Positions 43,970-50,791 of a stretch of 64,000 bases of DNA are shown in pieces; positions within the stretch are counted from its first letter, which is position 1; every line of letters begins with the position of its first letter. Source of the DNA: Compostibacter hankyongensis (GTDB lineage Bacteria > Bacteroidota > Bacteroidia > Chitinophagales > Chitinophagaceae); NCBI RefSeq assembly GCF_039541075.1, contig NZ_BAABFN010000001.1, positions 62,001 to 126,000 of the forward strand, read 5' to 3'. The notes beneath the pieces are model-generated. The model saw only the letters and a program-made list of their open reading frames with translations, did not search any database and was not told the DNA's origin. The translations under genes and the position numbers were made by a program.

Positions 43970-44030
43970 GCAATCCCCTGCCGGGCAGGAAACCTCAAAC
44001 CCGAAACTTCAAACCGGGAACCCGAAACTT
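43970..44030. repeat. Short module-A-type repeats
   Basis: Between the small membrane gene and the M28 gene the plus strand reads a chain of AAACCTCAAACCCGAAACTT and AAACCGGGAACCCGAAACTT units. These are reverse-strand relatives of module A (GTTTCTGGTTTGA) seen elsewhere. Nothing else is visible in this spacer. Confidence 0.55.
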
Positions 44031-44032
44031 CC

Positions 44033-44983
44033 CTACCGTCCGCTGATCCATTTCTCCCGCGGCGGTACCTTGATATCCGGAAGACCGGCGTCCGCCTTTG
44101 CGGCTACCCGGGTGATCGCTTCCACAGCATGGAAGAAAAAAGAAAGATGGATATGGTCAAAGCTGTCGCTTTGCCGGTGATAATCGGAATGATCTTCCAC
44201 CCCGAAGTACAGAAAGGGAATGTGGCGGTCAAAAAATGCGCCCTGATCGCTTTGCCGGGTCCAGTCGTTCCGCGGATCGGCAGGATCATCATGCCCCGTC
44301 AGCAGCCGGATGCCGCTGTCTTCACCCGCGCCGTCCAGCAGGGGCTTTAGCGCCGGAAAGGCACGGGTACCGCAGACATACAGTTCCCCTTTGCCGTTAT
44401 GACTGATCATATCCATGTTGAGGTTCAGCCGGGTCTGCCGGATCAGCTGCGGAAACTGCTGTACAAAAGCCTGAGCCCCTTTCAGACCGGCTTCTTCGGC
44501 ATCGAAAGCGGCGAAGACGAGGGTATGGCGCGGGGGATGCGATTTAAACCATGCCGCCAGGGCCAGCAGCCCGGCCACGCCGGAGGCATTGTCGTCCGCC
44601 CCGTTATAGATGGAGTCTCCGTTTACCGGCGCTCCGGTACCGAGGTGATCATAATGTGCAGAAAGCACGATGATATCATCCGTACGGCCTTTTATCCGGC
44701 CCAGGAGGTTGGTGCCCATGATCTTTTCCCCCGATTTGCCGGTAAAAAAGAAGGGGTATTCGTAGCTCTCTCCCTGCAGCGGCAGCAGGCCGGCTTCGCG
44801 GAAGCGCTGCAGGATATAAAATTGGGCCATGCGGTTGCCGGAAGTCCCGGTGCGGCGGCCCTTCATCTTATCGGCGGAAAGCGTTCTTACATCCATCATC
44901 AGCCGGGCGGAATCCGGGGAAAACGACTGGGACAGGAGCGTCCGGGGAAAGAGAAAAAACAGCAGCAGCGGCAGCCATCGCAT
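44033..44983 (-). CDS. Exported M28-family zinc peptidase
   Basis: A 316-residue aminopeptidase-type metalloenzyme with a signal peptide (RWLPLLLFFLFPRTLLSQ). The two-zinc site motifs are visible: LSAHYDHLGTG (first His), NGADDNASGVAGLL (bridging Asp), FAAFDAEEAGLKGA (catalytic Glu pair), MDMISHNG (Asp), and DQGAFFDRHIPFLYF near the C-terminus supplying the last His region. Domain order fits a single M28 domain with no PA insert. It lies downstream of feoB with the same orientation, about 110 nt away. The substrate is unknown. Confidence 0.92.
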   Translation of the reverse strand: MRWLPLLLFFLFPRTLLSQSFSPDSARLMMDVRTLSADKMKGRRTGTSGNRMAQFYILQRFREAGLLPLQGESYEYPFFFTGKSGEKIMGTNLLGRIKGRTDDIIVLSAHYDHLGTGAPVNGDSIYNGADDNASGVAGLLALAAWFKSHPPRHTLVFAAFDAEEAGLKGAQAFVQQFPQLIRQTRLNLNMDMISHNGKGELYVCGTRAFPALKPLLDGAGEDSGIRLLTGHDDPADPRNDWTRQSDQGAFFDRHIPFLYFGVEDHSDYHRQSDSFDHIHLSFFFHAVEAITRVAAKADAGLPDIKVPPREKWISGR

Positions 44984-45093
44984 GGTCGTACGGGTTTCCG
45001 CCTATGCAGCAAATTATGTACCAGGAGGATACTGAGCACAACGCAGCCGAAGACCGGAGGGGGGCGAACCGGCGGCAGATTACCGGCGACGGA

Positions 45094-47217
45094 TCAGCTG
45101 AAAATGAAGTAGGTAAGCAGGCTGCCCACATAGGCCAGCACAAACATATAGGCAAACTGCAGGGCCGGCACCTTCCAGGATTTGGTCTCCCGTTTTACGA
45201 CGGCCAGCGTGCTCATACACTGCATGGCAAAGGCATAGAAGATGATGAGCGAAAGCCCGGTGGGCAGGTCGTACACCGGCGATCCGTCCGGCCGGCGCGC
45301 CGCTTCCATTTTTTCGCGCAGGGTGGCCGCATCCTCATCCACATCGTTCCCCACGCTGTACAGGGTGGCCATGGTGCCGACAAACACCTCACGGGCGGCA
45401 AAAGAGGTGATGAGGGCAATGCCGATCTTCCAATCGAATCCCAGCGGCCGGATCAGGGGCTCGAAGGCTTTGCCCAGATGCCCGGCATAAGAATGTTCCA
45501 GCCGGGCGGCCTGCAACGCATTGGACAGCTCCTGCCGCTCCCCGGGATGGGACTGCATCAGCTCCGTATACTGCTGCTGCACCTGCTCCATTTCGCGTGC
45601 GGGGCCGTGGGCCGCCAGGAACCAGAGGATCAGGGAGATCACGATGATCACCTTTCCGGCATCGGTAACAAAGATGCGGGCCTTCTGTATCATGGTGACC
45701 CCCACGTTTTTCCAGCGGGGCGCCCGGTACACCGGCAGCTCCATGATGAAATAGCTTTTTTCGCGTATCCTGACCAGGAGCCGCATCACGGCAGCGATCA
45801 GCACGGCCATGACAAAACCGAGGAGGTACAGCCCCATCATCACCAGTCCCTTCAGGCTGAAAAGCCCGAGCATGGTCTTGTCGGGGATCACCAGGGCGAT
45901 CATGATGGTATAGATCGGGAGACGGGCCGAGCAGCTCATGAGGGGCGTCACCATGATCGTGATAAACCGTTCCTTGCGGTTCTCGATGCTGCGGGCAGAC
46001 ATGATGGCCGGCACGGCGCAGGCCACCCCGCTGATGAGGGGCATGACGGATTTACCGTTGAGCCCTACCTGCCGCATCAGCCGGTCGGTGAGAAAGCTGA
46101 TCCGGGCCATATAGCCGGTATCTTCCAGGATGGTGATCAGCCCGAAGAGGATCATGATCTGGGGAATAAAAACGGCAATGCCCCCGATCCCGGCGAGGAG
46201 ACCGTTGACCAGCAGGTCGGTAAGCTTGTTGTCCGGCAGCGTGTGTCCCAGCCAGCCGCTGAGCGCGCTGAACCCGCCGTCGATGGCGTCCATGGGATAC
46301 TGGGCCAGCCAGAAGATGCTCTGAAAGATCAGGAACAGCACCGCCAGCATAATCACATAGCCCCAGAAACGGTGCAGCAGGATGTTGTCGATCTTTTCGG
46401 TGATCAGCGATTTCTGGAGCGGGTCCTTCTCGGCTACGGTGGCATTCATGATATGCTTGATCCGGGCATACCGTTGTATCACCTCTTCGCCCTGGGCCTT
46501 GGTCTTGTTAAACCGGTGCTCCTCGAGGATCTGCTTCACAGCCAGCCGCTGACCGGGGTCGAGGAAAGAGAGGTCTTCGGCATGGGTGGCGATATGCAGC
46601 GCCGCATAGCTGCTTTCGTGGGGGATAAACTTCCGGATATCGGCGATGGTGGCCGGCGCGAGCGCGGTATTTTCAATAAAATCCCGGGCCGGCACCTGGT
46701 ATTGCCCGGCGGCGGTCAGCGCTACGGCCTTTTTCAGACCGGCGATCCCCCGGTTTTTCCGGGGATTGATGGGCACCACCGGTACGCCCAGCTCCCGCTC
46801 CAGTCCCGGCACATCGATCTCCACCCCCTGCTTCTTGGCCAGGTCCATCATGCTGAGCGCGATGACGACGGGGATCTTCAGGTCGATGATCTGGGAGCAG
46901 AACAGCAGGTTGCGCTTCAGGTTGGAGGCGTCGGCGATGATGACGACAATATCCGGCTTATCCCGGTTGTCCGGGTTCAGCAGGATGTCGTAGGTTACAA
47001 ATTCGTCCGCGCTTTTGGGATACAGGCTGTAGGTCCCCGGAAGGTCAATGATGGTCGCAGCCAGCTTTTCATCGATACGGCAAAACCCGGTTTTTTTATC
47101 CACCGTAACCCCCGGGAAGTTGCCTACCTTCTGGTTCAGGCCGGTAAGGACATTGAAAAGGGAACTTTTCCCGCTGTTGGGATTTCCCACCAGCGCTATA
47201 TTGAGTCTTGGCTGCAT
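45094..47217 (-). CDS. feoB: Ferrous iron transporter FeoB
   Basis: A 707-residue Fe2+ importer. The N-terminal G domain has G1 GNPNSGKSS, G3 DLPGTYSL, and G4 SMMD instead of the usual NxxD. A helical switch domain follows, then the membrane domain with the two inverted Gate motifs (SGVACAVPAIMSAR, PLMSCSARLP) and the C-terminal AFAMQCMSTLAVVKRETKSW segment. The start at MQPRLNIAL was chosen because the longer frame would put about 47 non-conserved residues ahead of G1. No feoA or feoC gene is adjacent, and the protein has no FeoA-like extension. An inverted repeat sits in the promoter region. Confidence 0.95.
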   Translation of the reverse strand: MQPRLNIALVGNPNSGKSSLFNVLTGLNQKVGNFPGVTVDKKTGFCRIDEKLAATIIDLPGTYSLYPKSADEFVTYDILLNPDNRDKPDIVVIIADASNLKRNLLFCSQIIDLKIPVVIALSMMDLAKKQGVEIDVPGLERELGVPVVPINPRKNRGIAGLKKAVALTAAGQYQVPARDFIENTALAPATIADIRKFIPHESSYAALHIATHAEDLSFLDPGQRLAVKQILEEHRFNKTKAQGEEVIQRYARIKHIMNATVAEKDPLQKSLITEKIDNILLHRFWGYVIMLAVLFLIFQSIFWLAQYPMDAIDGGFSALSGWLGHTLPDNKLTDLLVNGLLAGIGGIAVFIPQIMILFGLITILEDTGYMARISFLTDRLMRQVGLNGKSVMPLISGVACAVPAIMSARSIENRKERFITIMVTPLMSCSARLPIYTIMIALVIPDKTMLGLFSLKGLVMMGLYLLGFVMAVLIAAVMRLLVRIREKSYFIMELPVYRAPRWKNVGVTMIQKARIFVTDAGKVIIVISLILWFLAAHGPAREMEQVQQQYTELMQSHPGERQELSNALQAARLEHSYAGHLGKAFEPLIRPLGFDWKIGIALITSFAAREVFVGTMATLYSVGNDVDEDAATLREKMEAARRPDGSPVYDLPTGLSLIIFYAFAMQCMSTLAVVKRETKSWKVPALQFAYMFVLAYVGSLLTYFIFS

Positions 47218-47258
47218 GAAGTTAATTCCTGATACGCACGGTTTGCCTGAAATCTGCG

Positions 47259-47300
47259 CAAAGCTATGGATAAAATGGGGGGAAGACCGATCCGATCGGT
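47259..47300 (-). promoter_or_regulatory. Candidate feoB promoter and operator
   Basis: On the minus strand a perfect -7 element TAGCTTTG (47266-47259) lies 41 nt upstream of the feoB start. Starting 19 nt beyond it, exactly where the -33 box should be, is the inverted repeat ACCGAT-CCG-ATCGGT (47286-47300). No TTG is visible at -33, so the palindrome may be a regulator-binding site that replaces or blocks it. An iron regulator (Fur or DtxR type) would be the natural candidate, but this is inference. Confidence 0.45.
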
Positions 47301-47321
47301 AAAAAGATTGTTCCAAAAAGG

Positions 47322-47377
47322 AAAAAACCATCCCGCCTGCCGTGCACGCAGGGCGCACGTTGAGGCGGGGATGGCTT
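47322..47377 (-). terminator. Terminator after the PspC-domain gene
   Basis: On the minus strand an 11-12-bp stem (CCATCCCCGCCT / AGGCGGGATGG, one mismatch) with a long GC-rich loop runs into TTTTTTCC and further T residues. It lies about 55 nt after the PspC-gene stop and ends the padR-pspC unit before feoB. Confidence 0.75.
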
Positions 47378-47432
47378 TGTAATCAAACATGGACTGCTGT
47401 AATGCGCGGTGACGACGGGGGCCGCGCAATGC

Positions 47433-49508
47433 TCAGTCCTGCAGGGCAAACAGGGCGTTAAAGGTCTCGGAAAAGCCGTCCATCGTGATGCGGGTGGAGC
47501 GGGTCGCATCCTGTTCTGCGCGCCCCTCCTCATCGGCGGGCGGGGCAGGATGATCCTCGTGGTATTTTACGTTCCGGGCCGGCTTCCGGGCGTGCTCCGG
47601 GGCCTCCGGCGCTTCGGGGTGCTCGGGTTGTTCCGGGGCTTCGGGAATTTCGATCTCCTCCGCTTTCTTCAGGCCTTCCGGCGTCATGCGGTAAAGGGTA
47701 TTATCGTCCCAGCGGTCCCAGTTATCGTCCCAGTCGTTGTTCCAGTAATTTCCCCAGCGGTTCAATCGCATGTCGTCCCCGATAAAGATCTCTTTTCCTA
47801 CCGGCACCATTATCTTTACCGCGATCCGCTGATTGCGGAAGGGGGAGCCAGAGGGCAGCGCGTAGCCCGGCGCCAGCAGCAATACGGAGTCCTGCTGGGT
47901 GATCCCGTAGCTGAGCTGCTCGGCAAGCATACGCGCCTGGCTGACGCTATGTCCGTTGGAGAAGCGGACCAGCTCTACCATAAAGCTGTCGGTAGAACTT
48001 TTCTCGACCTTTAGCCGCACGCTGTTAAAAAATACGGTATCGTCGGCGATCCGGATCCGGTCCCCGAAGATAGAGCCGCCCCCGATAAAGCTGTTGGTTT
48101 CCGCCTGCCGGATGACAAACCGGTTGCCCGAAGGCTGCGTCACCGGTACCGGGGTATTTTCCCGGAAAGACATCTGGAAATCGCGGGCCACCGAAATGCA
48201 CAGCCAGATGGCGCAGATGAGCCCGGCCACCCAGAGCAGGGTAAGGGTCCAGCCTACTATGTTAGATTTGGGGCGGAACCCGGTGATCAGCCGGATCAGC
48301 AACCAGATGATGGCCACCACGGGGATGCCCAGGGTCAGCAGGATGGCCGGCCAGGCCAGGAACTGCTGCAGGAACGAATGGAGCAGTATGCCCCGGAAGG
48401 GGAAGATACCTCCGGAAAAGATGGAGGCCCCCATAAAGCCCCCGGCCAGCCCGATCAGCACGGCGCAGAGCACCAGCAGCACAAAACCGAGCAGGAGAAA
48501 ACCGATGGCTTTCAGGCAAAAGAGGACTATTTCACCAAGGCCGTTGCGCTGCCGGGGCGGATAGTAATAGGAGGAGGCCGCAGGACCGGAAGTGACCGCT
48601 GCATCCGCTTCGACGTCGGCTTCCCCGGCGCCTACTTCACTTTTTTTTTCCGTAGTATCCCCCTTGCGGGCGTTGGAAATGGCCTGCAGGTCCACCTTTT
48701 CGCCCCGCATCTCCAGCTTCTCCGTGATCGTGACGGCCTTGGGCACGGCTATCCAGAGCACAAGATACACGACCACCGCCGTAGGCAGCAGCCCTACAAA
48801 AAGCGAAAAGAAGAAGGGGAAGATGCCCCAAAAGGGACCATGCCGCAAGATGCTGAACAGGATGACGCCGAACAAGGGGGCCACAAAGATGAGCCGGACC
48901 ACTACCGCGTCCAGGTTGAAATAACCCGCCAGGCCGGAGCAGACCCCCCCCAGCACCCGGTGGTCCGGGTTCCGGTAGAGGCGGCGGCGGACCGGATTCA
49001 CCTGGGTACGGGTAGAGGGCAGCAGGATCCACAGCAGGATATAGACCAGCACTCCGGTCCCCCAGGCCAGGCTCAGCAGGATAGTAATCACCCGTACGAT
49101 CACCGGATCGATGCGGTAGAAGGCGGCGATACCGGAGCAGACCCCGCCCAGCACCTTATCATTCTCATTGCGCATAAGGCGGCGCCCGGTAACGAACGCC
49201 TGTTCATCCGGGCCGTGCTGCTTTTCCTGGGGTTCCGTGGCGGTTTCTTCCTCGAGCTGCTCGGGACGGCCCATCGTGGCCACCATGGCACTGACATCCT
49301 CATCGGTAATGCAGTGCGCGCCTTTTTTCAGCTTTTCCTGAAAGATCTCCGCGATACGGCTTTCGATATCACTGATAATCTCTTCGCCGCCTTCTTCCCG
49401 GGAAAAATGTCTTTTCAGGCTTTCCAGATAGTTTTTCAACAGCTCGTAAGCCGTATCTTCTATGGGGATCAGCCGGCTGGAAAGATTTATATTAATGATC
49501 TTCTTCAT
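47433..49508 (-). CDS. Multi-pass protein with two PspC domains
   Basis: A 691-residue integral membrane protein of the phage-shock C type, thought to help sense envelope stress. After a soluble coiled N-terminal region with IINIDLSSRLIPIEDTAYEL-like features (written here as NLSSRLIPIEDTAYEL), there are two PspC units, about residues 108-170 (NDKVLGGVCSGIAAFYRID) and 180-245 (DHRVLGGVCSGLAGYFNLD). Several more transmembrane helices follow, then a soluble C-terminal region ending in Glu/Pro repeats (EIPEAPEQPEHPEAPEAPEHA, read as EIPEAPEQPEHPEAPE). It follows the PadR gene by 46 nt, so the two probably form one autoregulated unit. Confidence 0.9.
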   Translation of the reverse strand: MKKIININLSSRLIPIEDTAYELLKNYLESLKRHFSREEGGEEIISDIESRIAEIFQEKLKKGAHCITDEDVSAMVATMGRPEQLEEETATEPQEKQHGPDEQAFVTGRRLMRNENDKVLGGVCSGIAAFYRIDPVIVRVITILLSLAWGTGVLVYILLWILLPSTRTQVNPVRRRLYRNPDHRVLGGVCSGLAGYFNLDAVVVRLIFVAPLFGVILFSILRHGPFWGIFPFFFSLFVGLLPTAVVVYLVLWIAVPKAVTITEKLEMRGEKVDLQAISNARKGDTTEKKSEVGAGEADVEADAAVTSGPAASSYYYPPRQRNGLGEIVLFCLKAIGFLLLGFVLLVLCAVLIGLAGGFMGASIFSGGIFPFRGILLHSFLQQFLAWPAILLTLGIPVVAIIWLLIRLITGFRPKSNIVGWTLTLLWVAGLICAIWLCISVARDFQMSFRENTPVPVTQPSGNRFVIRQAETNSFIGGGSIFGDRIRIADDTVFFNSVRLKVEKSSTDSFMVELVRFSNGHSVSQARMLAEQLSYGITQQDSVLLLAPGYALPSGSPFRNQRIAVKIMVPVGKEIFIGDDMRLNRWGNYWNNDWDDNWDRWDDNTLYRMTPEGLKKAEEIEIPEAPEQPEHPEAPEAPEHARKPARNVKYHEDHPAPPADEEGRAEQDATRSTRITMDGFSETFNALFALQD

Positions 49509-49554
49509 GACAGCAGTATTTAAAAGACAGAAGCGTTTTTAAGATAGATATGGT

Positions 49555-49902
49555 TTATGGTTCAAGGATATCGGTTTGGGGACCGGTAAGTTTATTGACT
49601 GCCGTGGCCAGCTGTTCCCAGGTAGCTTCCAGCTCCCCGTAGAAGGAAGCTCCTTTTTCGGTGAGTGAAAAGTACTTCCGGGGGGGGCCCGAGTTGCTTT
49701 CCACCCAGCGGTAGGTCAACAGTTCCGCGTTCTTCAGGCGGGTCAGCAGGGGATACAGGGTTCCTTCCAGGATATCGAGGCCGGACGCCCGCATCTGTTC
49801 GATGATGTCGGACGGATAAGCCTCCCCCTGTTTAATGATGGAAAGGATGCAGAACTCCAGCACCCCTTTCCGCATCTGTGATTGTGTGTTTTCTATATTC
49901 AT
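49555..49902 (-). CDS. PadR-family transcriptional regulator
   Basis: A 115-residue winged-helix regulator of the short PadR class. The HTH is readable: KGVLEFCILSIIKQGEAYPSDIIEQM (in two parts, VLEFCILSIIKQGEAYPSD and IIEQM), LDILEGTLYPLLTRLKNAELL, and the wing SGPPRKYFSLTEKGASFY. PadR proteins repress stress genes and are often encoded next to their target. Here the gene immediately precedes the PspC-domain gene, which makes that gene the likely target. A -7 TATCTTTG and an upstream TTG precede the start. Confidence 0.93.
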   Translation of the reverse strand: MNIENTQSQMRKGVLEFCILSIIKQGEAYPSDIIEQMRASGLDILEGTLYPLLTRLKNAELLTYRWVESNSGPPRKYFSLTEKGASFYGELEATWEQLATAVNKLTGPQTDILEP

Positions 49903-49943
49903 GATCCAAGGACTTAAGAAAACGGTATCTCCGTCTCACCACA

Positions 49944-49975
49944 CAAAGATAAAGCAATTATTTACTACTATGCAA
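49944..49975 (-). promoter_or_regulatory. Promoter of padR-pspC (TTG-N21-TATCTTTG)
   Basis: The minus strand reads TTG, 21 nt, then a perfect TATCTTTG -7 element; the start codon of padR is 41 nt further. The spacing is 1-2 nt longer than the usual 19-20 for Bacteroidota promoters. Confidence 0.6.
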
Positions 49976-50205
49976 TACATGATACCATATTTTACAAAAT
50001 AACTTGCAAAAGATATTAGCTCGTCTTGTGCCCAAAAGTGCCGGCCGGTAGAGGGTTTCACGGGCAAAAGACGGCTATTTATGCCGCTGTGGAGCGTTTG
50101 CTCAAAAGTGATAAGCGGACGCAATTCGGGATGAATGGCGTTCTTTATTCTGTTTTTTAACAAAAAAATTAACATCTTCCAGGCCGGGAAAACCGGGCGT
50201 CCCCT
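49976..50205. other. AT-rich spacer upstream of padR
   Basis: Together with the padR promoter this forms a gap of about 330 nt between padR and the SulP-linked small gene. An in-frame ATG at 50135 could extend the downstream gene but lies before its -7 element. No RNA gene, repeat or coding signal is visible. Confidence 0.5.
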
Positions 50206-50213
50206 TATTTTTG
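50206..50213 (+). promoter_or_regulatory. -7 element upstream of the small exported gene
   Basis: TATTTTTG matches TAnnTTTG and lies 20 nt before the TTG start proposed for the small exported protein. No clear -33 TTG. Confidence 0.45.
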
Positions 50214-50233
50214 CTGCAGCAAACCTGTCGACC

Positions 50234-50518
50234 TTGCGCCGTATCCTGAGCATACTGCTGGTCTCCGTGGCCTCCATACAATTCCTTCCGCTGAAGGAGG
50301 TAGGGGCGCTTTTGTTTAAAAACCAGCTGGTGGAAGAGCTCCCGCATCAGGGCGCCGATCAGGTACAAAAAGAGATCAAAAGCAAATTCAATTGTAACAG
50401 CCAGTCTCCTTTTCTTCCCCTGGTGATCGCCATGGAAAGTACGCTGGCCATTCATCACTCCGCCAATATCCCGCCCTTCCCCTGGGTGGAAATCCTGAGC
50501 CCCCCTCCCAATGGATAG
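50234..50518 (+). CDS. Small exported protein upstream of sulP
   Basis: A 94-residue protein with an N-terminal signal or anchor (RRILSILLVSVASIQFLPL), a polar middle (ELPHQGADQVQKEIKSKFNC) and a Pro-rich end (IPPFPWVEILSPPPNG). Similar short exported proteins with Pro-rich ends precede transporters in Bacteroidota, and this one lies upstream of the SulP/carbonic anhydrase pair. The TTG start after the -7 element was preferred; an in-frame ATG 99 nt upstream (MAFFILFF...) would lie before that promoter. The function is unknown. Confidence 0.5.
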   Translation: MRRILSILLVSVASIQFLPLKEVGALLFKNQLVEELPHQGADQVQKEIKSKFNCNSQSPFLPLVIAMESTLAIHHSANIPPFPWVEILSPPPNG

Positions 50519-50689
50519 TCTATAATCAGTGGGATCAGTTTCCAGTTTCTGGTTTTCGATTAGTCTGCCTGAAAGCGAACCATAGACCTTAGATCTTGAA
50601 CAGTCTATCGTCAATGGGCTCAGTTTCCGGTTTCCGGTTAATCCGCCTGAAAACGGACCTTAGACTTTAGAGCGTGAGCCTTAGACCTC
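50517..50689. repeat. Mosaic intergenic repeat, copy 7 (two tandem units)
   Basis: Two related units of about 85 nt (from 50517 and from 50602) start AGTCTAT. Each contains the module A form (CAGTTTCTGGTTTTCGATTA or CAGTTTCCGGTTTCCGGTTA), the junction CTGCCTGAAA or CCGCCTGAAA, and the module C form (CCATAGACCTTAGATC or CCTTAGACTTTAGAG). The second unit ends in GTGAGCCTTAGAC, as in the 33.7-kb copy. Confidence 0.7.
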
Positions 50690-50775
50690 GCTACTGGCCA
50701 CTGACTTCCCGTGACTACTGACCAGTAACCATTGACTGTTGATCAATGACTGCTGACCAATGACTATTGACTATT
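50690..50775. repeat. Degenerate TGACTNNTGACC repeat
   Basis: A run of about eight imperfect units such as TGACTACTGACCAGTAACCA, TTGACTGTTGATCAATGACT and GCTGACCAATGACTATTGAC directly upstream of sulP. The unit is about 10 nt and strand-asymmetric. It could be a slippage product or a leader element; it does not encode a recognisable peptide. Confidence 0.5.
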
Positions 50776-50791
50776 CCAAAACCCTGCAATT

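Noticed and set aside
45004..47232. 742-residue open frame opposite feoB, and similar long frames opposite the E1 dehydrogenase/phospholipase (18119-20620), prpD (534-1967) and other GC-rich genes
   Set aside because: All lie antisense to genes with clear family motifs and are rich in low-complexity His/Gly/Gln runs typical of shadow frames.
47218..47358. N-terminal extension of feoB
   Set aside because: It would run through the promoter region and the pspC terminator and puts non-conserved residues before the G1 motif.
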